Source: a virus
Direction: 5' to 3' (one strand)
Length of the DNA stretch: 29,637 nt
Virus record (IMG/VR): IMGVR_UViG_3300006749_000069
Span: 1 to 29,637 of that record
Positions 1 to 8,400 of the stretch are shown here, one piece after another. Numbering within the stretch: position 1 is the stretch's first letter; each line of letters opens with the position of its first letter. Under the pieces are notes generated by a model that searched no databases, had not been told where the DNA came from, and worked only from the letters and a program-made list of their open reading frames with translations. A program made the translations under genes and the position numbers.

Positions 1-1146
1 AATATCTTCAAGACAACTTTTAACACTTACCTTGACAAATTTTACATCTTGTTTGAGTGAATCAATTTCATTGTCATAATGTTTGATTTCTGGAAGAGAT
101 TCAAACTTTTTACTTACCTCTTCTTTTAAATTGGTAAAATATGACAGAATTGTTTCATCTGTTTTTACACTTTCCTTGTTAATCCTCTTGATTTCTGTCT
201 CAAGAGTTTGTTTTAGTTTATTTTGCTCCCCTAAAAGTGCTTTTTTTAGTTTTCTGTCATCATCTTTAAATTCATGCTTATGATCATAAACCCTTAGAGT
301 GATTTCTTTGAGTTCTTTATAAATTTTGTCCTTAGATTCTGAATATACATTCTTAAAATCTTTAAAATCAACTTTTTGCTCAAAATCCTTAACTTCAATA
401 GTTTCAACTAATTCAGAAACTCTTAAATCAATGGTATCTTTAATTAAATCAAAGTGACTTTCTACTTTTTTAAAGTCATCATCTATAACACCAAAGGTTT
501 TTCCAATCCATGAAAAGTCTGGAACCTCATTTACCTCATTAACCCACTTTGGGAAGGTTGGAATATTGTCATTTATCTCTTCAATCCTTAATTTAAGTAT
601 ATCAAGGTCATTTTCGTAGTATTTTACCTCAGGAAGAGACTCAATTTCTTCCTTAATTCTTGAAATTTTGCTATAAATTAACTCAATATCACCTTCATAG
701 TACCTAACTTCAGGAACTTCAGGAATTTTTTGCTCAATTTCAGATAATTTTACCTCAAATTGCTCATTTTTTGCCTTAAGATCATAAATTTTGTCACTTT
801 TAAGGTCATACTGTGAGAAATTTTCTTGAATTTCTGCAATTTTTTCACTTATCTGACCAATTTCATCATCATATGACTTAATTTCAGGTATTTCAGGTAT
901 TTGTTTTCTTACATCATTGACTAATTTGACTAACTCTTGCCATTCAGGTGCTTTTACAACGTCAATAACTTCTGCAAATGTGTTTCCATTTGCATCTTCA
1001 ATAGTTTGATTCTCTTCTAGAGGGTGAGTTTTATATTCTTCTACTGATGGTAATTCTTTTTCTTCTTCAATAAAATCCTTATAAGAGGGCAGTTCACTCT
1101 CCTCTAGATAATCATTTATTGACGGCAAGTCTTCTTTATTAGACAT
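1..1146 (-). CDS. Repeat-rich coiled-coil protein between gp16 and the expected gp17 (3' end cut off by window edge)
   Basis: The frame is open from the ATG at 1146 to base 1, giving 382 residues with no stop, so the C-terminus lies outside the window. The protein is acidic and lysine/glutamate-rich, with no signal peptide or membrane segment. The N-terminus has three short repeats of the form LPSxxDY/FxEE at residues 7, 19 and 32. The rest is largely heptad-like helix. It is punctuated by four units of the form (I/L)PE(I/V)xxYxxx(I/L) at about residues 83-99, 141-157, 171-184 and 351-364, suggesting a segmented rod. Position directly after the small terminase suggests a virion or packaging-associated protein of marine T4-like phages. 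I recall similar LPSxxDY-type proteins annotated as structural in cyanophages, but I cannot confirm this. The start is supported by a late-type box 42 bases upstream; no strong ribosome binding site is seen. Function is unknown. Confidence 0.85.
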   Translation of the reverse strand, partial: MSNKEDLPSINDYLEESELPSYKDFIEEEKELPSVEEYKTHPLEENQTIEDANGNTFAEVIDVVKAPEWQELVKLVNDVRKQIPEIPEIKSYDDEIGQISEKIAEIQENFSQYDLKSDKIYDLKAKNEQFEVKLSEIEQKIPEVPEVRYYEGDIELIYSKISRIKEEIESLPEVKYYENDLDILKLRIEEINDNIPTFPKWVNEVNEVPDFSWIGKTFGVIDDDFKKVESHFDLIKDTIDLRVSELVETIEVKDFEQKVDFKDFKNVYSESKDKIYKELKEITLRVYDHKHEFKDDDRKLKKALLGEQNKLKQTLETEIKRINKESVKTDETILSYFTNLKEEVSKKFESLPEIKHYDNEIDSLKQDVKFVKVSVKSCLEDI

Positions 1147-1187
1147 TCTATTAGTAATAATACTTTGGGATTTCTCTCCCTGGTGTA

Positions 1188-1559
1188 TTATTTATCAGTA
1201 TTATTCTTCAGTAACTTTTGCAGTTCTGCAGTTGATCCAACAAATAAAGCATTATTGACTGTGGTTGGACCTTTATTAACTTTTTCTTCCTCAACATCTT
1301 TTAACTTTTGTTGAAGAGTCATTAGTTTATCTGTGGCATCAGCAACATTTTTAATTAACTGACCAGCAACCTCATATGCTCTTGGCATTTCACTTTCTTG
1401 AGCAAGTTCTAGAATACCATTGATTGCTTCTTGACCTTTTTCTATAATAGAGTATAGATTTCCTCTTGTATATTCATAATCTTTTTCTACATCATTTTTG
1501 ACAATATGAGCAGGTTTATCTTTACCTGGTGTAATGTCTATGATACTATCATCAGTCAT
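1188..1559 (-). CDS. 16: Terminase small subunit (gp16-like)
   Basis: This 123-residue protein matches the small terminase of marine T4-like phages in style and position. In T4, gp16 assembles as a ring and stimulates the gp17 motor-nuclease during headful packaging of concatemeric DNA. The central part (about residues 30-95) is predicted helical and coiled-coil, rich in Glu, Lys, Leu and Gln, as expected for the oligomerisation core. The ends are less ordered. It is shorter than T4 gp16 (164 aa), which is usual for the marine relatives as far as I recall. Its ATG overlaps the gp15 stop as ATGA, so translation is probably coupled. The large terminase gp17 is not in the window and would be expected beyond the left edge. 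The call rests on synteny and recognition of the sequence type; there is no catalytic motif to see. Confidence 0.8.
   Translation of the reverse strand: MTDDSIIDITPGKDKPAHIVKNDVEKDYEYTRGNLYSIIEKGQEAINGILELAQESEMPRAYEVAGQLIKNVADATDKLMTLQQKLKDVEEEKVNKGPTTVNNALFVGSTAELQKLLKNNTDK
1189..1196 (-). promoter_or_regulatory. Putative T4-type late promoter box for the coiled-coil gene
   Basis: The minus strand reads GATAAATA, one mismatch from the T4 late consensus TATAAATA. It overlaps the gp16 stop codon and lies 42 bases upstream of the ATG at 1146. That leader is longer than the 19-24 bases seen at the other boxes in this window. Confidence 0.5.
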
Positions 1560-2563
1560 AACAGTCCACCATCAAATCCAAAGTTATCACCAATATCAAT
1601 GAATCCTGCATCAGATGCTTCAATGCCAGAGACTGCTGCTCCAAGAACATGATTTGATGCTGTGGTTTTATCTTGTCCCCTGTCCACAGTTAAGTTATTA
1701 CCATTTACAGATTTAACAAACATTTCCTCATCACCAATAGTGATGTATTGTTTGGCAGTAATTACTGAACCATTTGAAACACTAATTATAGTTTCTGTGG
1801 CATCAACATCTTCAGCAAGTTCTGTAAGTACATTGCCTGTGTAGTTCTTAGTTGCTCTTGGTGCTACACTATATGAAACATCTCTACTATATGCTTGACC
1901 AGAAGCAGTTCTCTGACCAGATACGTAACCAATTTGTACTTTTTTAATAACATCACTTGAAACATCACTGATTGGTCCATATAGATTTGTCTTTGCAGAA
2001 AATCTTAGTGTGTAAACAAGTGCTCTTCTAGTATCAAAATTACCTTCATAATCATCTTCCATTGACACATTTTCAAGTTGAACAGGTACATTTACAACTT
2101 CTCTAAGTTCACCAAGAAGTTTAATTGGAAGTGTATATGATGGTTGAAAATATGGCAAAATCTGTTCAATAATTTGCAAAGCATCATCATTTAACTTTGT
2201 CATTATTGAAAGTTCAAATCCCATATTATATGGGACAGGCATAAAAACTTTTTTTGTTTTTGTTCCTGAATCAGTTACAGGATGAAATGCTTGTGTTTGA
2301 GTTGCTTTTCTTACAGGATCATATTGTAAATCAGTAAATTCAAATGACATTCTTGGAAGAGTCATTTGAACTGGTTTATTCAAATCTGCTTGTTGCTCCA
2401 GTCTTGCTAAAAACTTTTGAGTAGGTCCATATGCAAGTGGAACTTTAATGACACTGAAAGTATCATCATTAGCATCTTTTTTGTGGATCTCAATTCCGTT
2501 AAAGAGAGAACCAAATGCTATGATTACTGATCTAAAGATCTCATTGTAAAAATGCTCAAACAT
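1556..2563 (-). CDS. 15: Tail sheath stabiliser / tail completion protein (gp15-like)
   Basis: This 335-residue protein begins MFEHFYNEIFRSVIIAFGSL, the typical start of gp15 in T4-like phages. Conserved segments follow: an AYGPTQKFLARL segment, LPRMSFEF, and a region ending near TLRFSAKTNLYGP. In T4, gp15 forms a hexameric ring capping the top of the tail tube and sheath, and contacts gp14/gp13 when head and tail join. T4 gp15 is 272 aa. The extra length here is largely explained by a beta-rich insert at about residues 246-314 that carries an IGDEE...DRGQ...NHVLGAAV module. Similar modules occur in the two giant proteins of this window. The C-terminus (DNFGFDGGLL) is acidic. The gene starts a unit with its own late-type box and overlaps gp16 by four bases. 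No clear Shine-Dalgarno sequence is visible. Confidence 0.92.
   Translation of the reverse strand: MFEHFYNEIFRSVIIAFGSLFNGIEIHKKDANDDTFSVIKVPLAYGPTQKFLARLEQQADLNKPVQMTLPRMSFEFTDLQYDPVRKATQTQAFHPVTDSGTKTKKVFMPVPYNMGFELSIMTKLNDDALQIIEQILPYFQPSYTLPIKLLGELREVVNVPVQLENVSMEDDYEGNFDTRRALVYTLRFSAKTNLYGPISDVSSDVIKKVQIGYVSGQRTASGQAYSRDVSYSVAPRATKNYTGNVLTELAEDVDATETIISVSNGSVITAKQYITIGDEEMFVKSVNGNNLTVDRGQDKTTASNHVLGAAVSGIEASDAGFIDIGDNFGFDGGLL
1621..1826 (-). other. IGDEE/RGQ module inserted near the C-terminus of gp15
   Basis: The encoded segment has the pattern ITIGDEEMFVKSVNGNNLTV followed by DRGQDKTTASNH and GAAV. This is the pattern (I)xIGxExhxVxxxxGxxLxVxRGxxGTxAxxHxxGxxV familiar from many phage structural proteins. 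It lies outside the part of gp15 that aligns with T4 by motif and accounts for about 65-70 added residues. Related copies are at about 6480-6620, 17205-17365, 21835-21990 and 26220-26430. Confidence 0.6.
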
Positions 2564-2582
2564 TTTATTGTTACTTTTTATT

Positions 2583-2590
2583 TATTTATC
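2583..2590 (-). promoter_or_regulatory. Putative T4-type late promoter box for gp15-gp16
   Basis: The minus strand reads GATAAATA followed by AATAAAAAG, 19 bases before the gp15 ATG and overlapping the gp14 stop codon (TGATAAATA). It matches the T4 late consensus at seven of eight positions. Confidence 0.6.
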
Positions 2591-3974
2591 AAGGCATACC
2601 AAATGGATTTATTTTGGTAAAATCAATGATTGCATCTGCTTTTGTTTCAATAGTATCATTATCTGCAAATGGATCATTTAAATCATCTTTATTGACAAGT
2701 CTTACTGCAAATGATGCACCTGATTCTGACCCAACAATATTTTCACCAACAAGGAAAGCTCCATCAACAATTGATACCTCAAGAGTATTGTTTACAGCAT
2801 CAAATTCTTTAACCCTTGCAGTAGTGCCTGAACTTGAACCTGTAACAATTTCATTAAATATATAACTTCCTGTTGCTACACTTGCTGGAGGTGCAGAGAA
2901 AGTTAAAGTTGGAGTGCTTGTATAACCACTACCAGGATTGACTATGAATGCAGCAGTAACAATACCTGCAGAATTAATACGTCCTACACCAGTTGCAGTT
3001 ATACCTCCAATTGGTGGAGAGGAGAATGTTATAGTTGGATTTTCAATGTAACCAGAACCAGAGGCAGTAATCGTAATACCAGATATACTTGTATTTGTTG
3101 TTAATCCAGTGGTAGCAACTGCTCCATTACCCCCACCACCACTAATTACAATTAAAGGTGCAACTGTGTAACCAGAACCAACATTTGATAGTAATATGGA
3201 ATTAACAGAACCACCTTTTGTTCCATCACATCCAACAAAGTCATTAGTTATAGATGCTATACCAACAGCAGTTACTCCACCTGGAGGAGAAGAGGAAAAC
3301 CCAACTTTTGGTGCTGATGAATATCCACCACCCATATTTGTTATTATTGGAATAGTAATCCCACCAGTTGTTGTGGTTGCTGTTCCAGTTGCTGTAATTG
3401 CCTGACCAATTAAAGTCAGAGTCTGCATGTAACCTAGTTGTTCAATCTCATCATCAATTGTCTCTACACCAGTGTCAAGAACTTCATCTTCAAATCTGTA
3501 CAGTTGACATTTCAACGTATATACATAATTTTTTTGAAGTTGGTAGAATGGTTGTTCATGTTCAACATAATTAATCTCAAATAATCTATCACCTAGTGGG
3601 AAGAAAATTAAATCACCCTCTTTTGGTCTAGTAGACAACTCAATATTTGGTATATTTTTTATAAGTGGAGTAATATAATTCTCATATCTTTCTCTTGATA
3701 CAATCAGTGTTAGGTCATCTTGCTCTTCAATTCCAAATTTTGATAATAATGTTCCCTGACCACCATATCCTTCATAACTATCAAGATATGCTTCTATAGG
3801 ATATGCATTGTTAAATTCAGATTGAATTACTTCTCTAATAACAGTATTTTTAGTAACATATCTTCTAGGAATATAATATATTTCAATTCCATACATCTGC
3901 AACTGCTCGTTGACCAGACTCTGTATGAGATTTTGCTCTTGTTTAGAGTTGTTTAAAAAATACGGATTGAGCAT
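2589..3974 (-). CDS. 14: Neck protein / head completion (gp14-like)
   Basis: Residues 1-185 are a clear gp14-type neck protein. They start MLNPYFLNN, then run through MYGIEIYYIPRRYV, a glycine-rich YEGYGGQGTLLSKFGI segment, GDLIFFPLGDRLFEINYVEH and QPFYQLQKNYVYTLKCQLYRFEDE. In T4, gp14 and gp13 form the neck that seals the filled head and connects it to the tail. T4 gp14 is 256 aa; this one is 461. The added part (about residues 185-400) holds four GxGYxxxP glycine-rich repeats, then an SGTTARV...VGENIVGSESGASFAV segment. The C-terminus (DPFADNDTIETKADAI...FTKINPFGMP) looks like the conserved gp14 tail. So the extra material appears inserted into a conserved neck protein. The gene follows gp13 by four bases and has AGG about ten bases upstream of the ATG. 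Confidence 0.93.
   Translation of the reverse strand: MLNPYFLNNSKQEQNLIQSLVNEQLQMYGIEIYYIPRRYVTKNTVIREVIQSEFNNAYPIEAYLDSYEGYGGQGTLLSKFGIEEQDDLTLIVSRERYENYITPLIKNIPNIELSTRPKEGDLIFFPLGDRLFEINYVEHEQPFYQLQKNYVYTLKCQLYRFEDEVLDTGVETIDDEIEQLGYMQTLTLIGQAITATGTATTTTGGITIPIITNMGGGYSSAPKVGFSSSPPGGVTAVGIASITNDFVGCDGTKGGSVNSILLSNVGSGYTVAPLIVISGGGGNGAVATTGLTTNTSISGITITASGSGYIENPTITFSSPPIGGITATGVGRINSAGIVTAAFIVNPGSGYTSTPTLTFSAPPASVATGSYIFNEIVTGSSSGTTARVKEFDAVNNTLEVSIVDGAFLVGENIVGSESGASFAVRLVNKDDLNDPFADNDTIETKADAIIDFTKINPFGMP
2886..3334 (-). repeat. Four GxGYxxxP protein repeats inserted in gp14
   Basis: Four degenerate units are centred near 3310, 3155, 3030 and 2910, spaced about 120-150 bases. The encoded cores are GGGYSSAPKVGFSSSPPGG, VGSGYTVAPLIVISGGGG, GSGYIENPTITFSSPPIGG and PGSGYTSTPTLTFSAPP. 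The intervening segments are short Val/Thr/Ile-rich strands. The repeats are diverged at nucleotide level but obvious in protein. Confidence 0.85.
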
Positions 3975-3978
3975 GTGA

Positions 3979-4842
3979 TCAACCTATCAAATCCATTGGT
4001 GGTAACTCATACTTACTTAACATCTCAACCTTGATTTCATCAAGTTCTCTTTGACCATCATCAAAGAGTTGTCTGCCATTAAATTCAATTCCCCCAGGTA
4101 GTTTTACACCTGTAAATTTAATGAGGTTCTGTCCCCATTGCCTTTTAATTAAAGCGGTCAAATATCTTTTTAAGAAAGGATCATTATATACTCTTGTATA
4201 ATCATTTGGATTAAGTGCTCTATAACATTCAAGAATAATAAATTCATCTTTTTTCAAATTATCCCAATCTACATCAAGATACATTCTATCTTGTCTAATA
4301 TTAAATCTAATTCTCTTGTGAGTGTTAAGGAGAAAATCCATTGTCTCCAAGTAACTCATTGACATTGAATATGATAGCAGGTCAGTGCTACCAAAGTAGT
4401 AAATATCATTCAAGAACAATTGATACTTGAAACTAAACATGTTAGAACTACTTGCTGCCTGAGCATCGTCATATTTAAATATTCTTTCAATACCTATAAC
4501 TTGGGGTGGGACTTGAATATAATTGCTATTTTCATAAAAAGCAAAGTTTGTAGAATCACCACCAACTGTAGTGCTTACTGTAGTTGAAGTGATCCCAGTT
4601 TGAGTGGTTGCACTTGAAGCACCTGGAGGTCTTGCTTTACCTCTTTCTACATCTTTTTCAGTAATTTGATACTTTAAGAATGTTTTTTCAACACCATCAT
4701 AGTGTCTTTCTTGAAAATGTTGAATGGCATCATCCATTAAGTCCTGAAGTTGTTCTTCAGCAACGTTAATTTCTAAGACAGGGGCACCTAACTGTCTTAA
4801 ACAATAATCTATAAGTTCTTGTCTTGAAGAAGGTTGTGCCAT
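3979..4842 (-). CDS. 13: Neck protein (gp13-like)
   Basis: This 287-residue protein starts MAQPSSRQELIDYCLRQLGA and continues with VLEINVAEEQLQDLMDDAIQ and FQERHYDGVEKTFLKYQIT, the hallmark N-terminus of gp13. Other recognisable parts are FSFKYQLFLNDIYYF, MDFLLNTHKRIRFNIRQDRMYLDVDW, ECYRALNP and KRYLTALIKRQWGQNLIKFTGVKLPGG. It forms the neck with gp14 after DNA packaging. Length is close to T4 gp13 (309 aa). A Ser/Thr-rich stretch at about residues 75-97 (ASSATTQTGITSTTVSTTVGG) looks like a flexible loop. The gene starts a gp13-gp14 unit: a late-type box lies 21 bases upstream, and AAGGA lies 11 bases before the ATG, the clearest ribosome binding site in the window. Confidence 0.95.
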   Translation of the reverse strand: MAQPSSRQELIDYCLRQLGAPVLEINVAEEQLQDLMDDAIQHFQERHYDGVEKTFLKYQITEKDVERGKARPPGASSATTQTGITSTTVSTTVGGDSTNFAFYENSNYIQVPPQVIGIERIFKYDDAQAASSSNMFSFKYQLFLNDIYYFGSTDLLSYSMSMSYLETMDFLLNTHKRIRFNIRQDRMYLDVDWDNLKKDEFIILECYRALNPNDYTRVYNDPFLKRYLTALIKRQWGQNLIKFTGVKLPGGIEFNGRQLFDDGQRELDEIKVEMLSKYELPPMDLIG

Positions 4843-4863
4843 TATACACTATATCCTTTTTTA

Positions 4864-4871
4864 TATTTAGT
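4864..4871 (-). promoter_or_regulatory. Putative late promoter box for gp13-gp14
   Basis: The minus strand reads ACTAAATA, two mismatches from TATAAATA, placed 21 bases upstream of the gp13 ATG and touching the upstream gene's stop codon. The position is equivalent to that of the stronger boxes at gp8, gp25 and gp15. Confidence 0.45.
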
Positions 4872-5254
4872 TATACGGAGAGACCTCCTTCTACTACTAC
4901 ATTTCCTGATACCATTTTGTAAACTGTAGATGCTGAACTTACAACATTAATGTCAAAATAATATCTACCTGGTTTCAAATCTTTTGTAATAGTATCTGTA
5001 AGTGAAATATTAAATTCACCAGCAGCAGCACTTGAGATACCACTAGTGAATGTGGTTATTCCTCCTGAAGATGATCCAATGGCAACACTTTTCTTTAATT
5101 TACCATGAACAGCATAACCAGATAAATCAAAAGCAGACTTATTTTCTTTATTAACTTTAAATGTAGATCTAAAGTCAGCACCTTCCAATATTGTGAGGTT
5201 TACACCATATGCAGTATTGGAGTCTGGATTAAAGGTGATTGTGTTGTTAGCCAT
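4871..5254 (-). CDS. Small beta-sandwich-like virion protein, unrecognised
   Basis: This 127-residue protein is Ser/Thr/Gly-rich with alternating hydrophobic strands. It starts MANNTITFNPDSNTAYGVNL, then has TILEGADFRSTFKV, a LSGYAVHGKLKKS segment, and ends GRYYFDINVVSSASTVYKMVSGNVVVEGG. The pattern (an early strand, a linear Asp/Phe-rich strand, then a GRYYFDI...Y.MVSGNVVV terminal hairpin) resembles the small Ig-like N-terminal domains of baseplate upper proteins (BppU-type). I infer this from the pattern only. Its start overlaps the preceding coiled-coil gene by eight bases, so the two are probably translated together. Position between the DUF4815-like giant protein and gp13 suggests a decoration or fibre part. 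Confidence 0.8.
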   Translation of the reverse strand: MANNTITFNPDSNTAYGVNLTILEGADFRSTFKVNKENKSAFDLSGYAVHGKLKKSVAIGSSSGGITTFTSGISSAAAGEFNISLTDTITKDLKPGRYYFDINVVSSASTVYKMVSGNVVVEGGLSV

Positions 5255-5468
5255 TGGTTATTGCTTTTAACATTGATTTGATTTCATCTAGATCACCCTT
5301 TAAATTATCAACTTTTTTTTCAAGGGAGTCTACTCTTTCTTTATCAGATAAAAGTTTCTCCCTGTTTTTTATGTATGCATCAAATTCATTTTTATTTGTA
5401 TTAATTATGGCATTTGTTTTCCCATCTCTCAATAGGTTTTTATTGCCCTCAACTGGAATTAAACTCAT
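5247..5468 (-). CDS. Small coiled-coil protein, unrecognised
   Basis: This is a 73-residue charged protein. Residues 1-35 contain NLLRDGKTNAIINTNKNEFDAYI. Residues 36-70 form a single heptad-patterned helix (LLSDKERVDSLEKKVDNLKG followed by DLDEIKSMLKAI), with Leu/Val/Ile at a and d positions. Such a short helix typically drives trimerisation or oligomerisation of a fibre or peripheral baseplate part. The ATG overlaps the stop of the 2523-residue gene as ATGA, and its own end overlaps the next gene by eight bases. The overlaps on both sides and the regular heptads argue that it is real rather than a shadow. No family is recognised with confidence. Confidence 0.75.
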   Translation of the reverse strand: MSLIPVEGNKNLLRDGKTNAIINTNKNEFDAYIKNREKLLSDKERVDSLEKKVDNLKGDLDEIKSMLKAITNG

Positions 5469-8400
5469 GCTAATGCTAATGCTCTTAGATTTCTGAATTG
5501 GGGAACAACTGCCTGATTAGATGATGTTCCTATCAGTTTAAGTCTAAATGACTTAAATGGTTGAAGATTATCCATAGTAAATTTATATTCAGTAAAGTCA
5601 TTAACTGCAGGTGTTTGGGTCAATTTGTCATTTTTTTCTTTTCTAATGTCAGGAGTTCCATTTGACAGAGAAGGATTGATAACGTTTCCAAAAGTATCAA
5701 TATTATTAATACCTGGAAATGGTCTAAACTTAGTTTCTTTTGCACTTACATTTTGATCAAGAGCATAGAAAACTCTTACATCATTAGAATTTGCAATGTA
5801 AGCATCGATGAATACCTTCAAAGATGTGGCAGGATTTTCAAGAGTTACATTTTTAGTAACATATATCATACTATTAGGATCATTTGGAATACCTGCAACT
5901 CTTGCATCAGTGGCAAAGTCTAAAATTGGACCATCAACTCTATTTGATACAAATACAACAGATGAATGATTAAGATCAATCATAGGTGAAATTCTCTTAT
6001 CATAAGTAAGTAAATCAAGATTTAAAGTAAATGATTTATTACCAGGGAATTGTGTGAGATTTTCATTTTGGTTGATTGATGATGCAACCATTCTCTGTGA
6101 TTCAAAATAGTTCTTTTGATTAAATTGAACATCTTGGAATCCCTGGTCAATAAATGCTATTTCATCACCTGAAACAGATGTTTCAGAAATAGTTCTAGCA
6201 GATGCAAGAACATATGAACCCTCTGGTGTTGTTGAGGTAATGTCAGGGATAATTATGGAATATGGAATGTTATAGGATCCTTTTGCTGTATTTGTGTTAG
6301 TAGATCCATCAGTTAGATAATTTGTTTTTGGAGCAAATGTTCCTATTCCTGTTCTATCTGTACCATTTGAACTCATGTCAATTTTAATATGATATGAGTC
6401 AATTGCTAAAGCATCTTTTTTAGTTACATCTTGAAGATTGTGGATTGTATTTATTCTTCTTAAAGAAACATCATTAAACTCATATTTTGTAACAATGTCA
6501 TTTGTCTTATGACTTGCAGCAATTCCTTCTGCTGCTCTACCAATACCAGTTAATGTTCCAGATGTTCCACTACCAGATGTAACACCCTCATATTTAATAA
6601 TTTCCTCACCAATCTGAACATATCCTGGATTGGTATTTGAAACACCTACATTTTCAAAATTTTCAAATCCATTTGTGTTTGCAATTGAAATATTTGCAGT
6701 GCTAGATCTTGTTATATTAGTAAGAATACTGGTAGGAGCACCAGATCCTTTTACATTTCTCAATTGTACTCTATTTGTATTAGAGTACATTCCATGATTT
6801 CTTTGATTGATCTTTAAATGAAGACCATCATTAATAACTGTTGTGCTTGTAGGACAAACTGAACCACCAACGCCAGCATTGATTGAAAGTCTGGTGCCAC
6901 CAGTAGAATCATATAAGAGATAGTCAGTAACATTAGTGCTAAAATCACCCTGAACATTGTTCAAGATAAGTGTATTTTGTGCTGTAATAATACCAACTGT
7001 AAGTTGACATCCAGATCCAAGTTCATTAATTCCAAATGGTAAAGGTTTAAGAACATCTCCCAATGAATAGTTACTTCCTCCTGATCTGATAGTTGCACCA
7101 ATAGCAACACCATCAAGCACAGTTATATCAGCAGTTGCATTGATACCTCTGCCAGTTACTGCAGTCAAACCAACTCCTGTAAATGTAAATGAACCTGCAG
7201 ATGGTGTAAATCCTATTCCAGCGGTTGTAACACTGAGTTGACCTGTAGCAATACCAGCAAACTTTCTAACAAAACCAGATGCTCCAGTATTCACCTGAAT
7301 AACTTTATTGCCAACAATAAGTGGATTTGATGCAGATCCTTGATTAACTGTTGTACCAATACCAACACTAATGCTTCTAGATTCAGCAAGAATTGCACCA
7401 GGTCCAATTGCTTCATTTTTATCATCAAGTTCAGGATTATAGAATTGAATATTTCCAGATCCTATAAAATCACCTCTATGAAGAACAAACTTCATATCTT
7501 CATATTGACTTGGAGTCCAAACTGAAGAGTTTTGTGACTTGAAGAGTGAACCAAGTACAGGTTGTTCAGTTACTAAGATTCTACCTGATTCTGTGGCAAG
7601 AGTAGTTACATCTGCCTCTCCAAGTCTAGAAATCCAAAGATTGTATGTAGTTACACTTGAGAGAACAACTAATGCATATTCACCACCTGGTCTTAAATAC
7701 ACAGGTGATTCAAATCTAAATGTTGTTGCTGCTGTGCCATCAGCAGAAACATTAACATCATCAGGATCAAGGGTCAATTCTGAATAAGCAAGAATAGTAT
7801 TATTTGGAGTTCCTAATGTAGTTTCTCTAATCTGTACAGTTACAGGCAAAGTATCATCTTTAGTCTGAAAGAATAAATCAACCTTTGTAGCATAGATTCC
7901 AATAGATGAGTCAATCTTAAAAGTCTGTGCAAGCGGATCACCTCTCCTTGGACGAGGGGGTGTTGGTGGAGGAGGGGGAGTTGGTCTTAATGTTGTGCTG
8001 TTAATGATATTCAGATCTATGTTAGACTCAATAATCTGAGATTCTGGAAGCACATCAACTGTGCTAACTCTTGCATTTCTAAGAGACAGAGTTACTTCTT
8101 CTGTAGTATCAATGTCACCTTGTGAATAGAAAATTTCCTCTGCTTCAGTAGTAGTGGTTCCTTCAATGCTACTGTTTATTGAACTGCTTGTAAGTTTAAA
8201 TACATTTCTACCTGTATTGAAGGTTTGTATTGTTAAATCACCTTCACCAGGAACTTCAAAACAACCTTGCAATGTACCAACTCTATCTGTTATAAGGTTA
8301 ACATTAGATACAGTTGCTTCAGCTCCACTTGTTTGACCTTGAAGAATCATTGTATTTACTACATGACCAGTGAAGGTTGGATTTTCTTCTGAGGCAAGTG

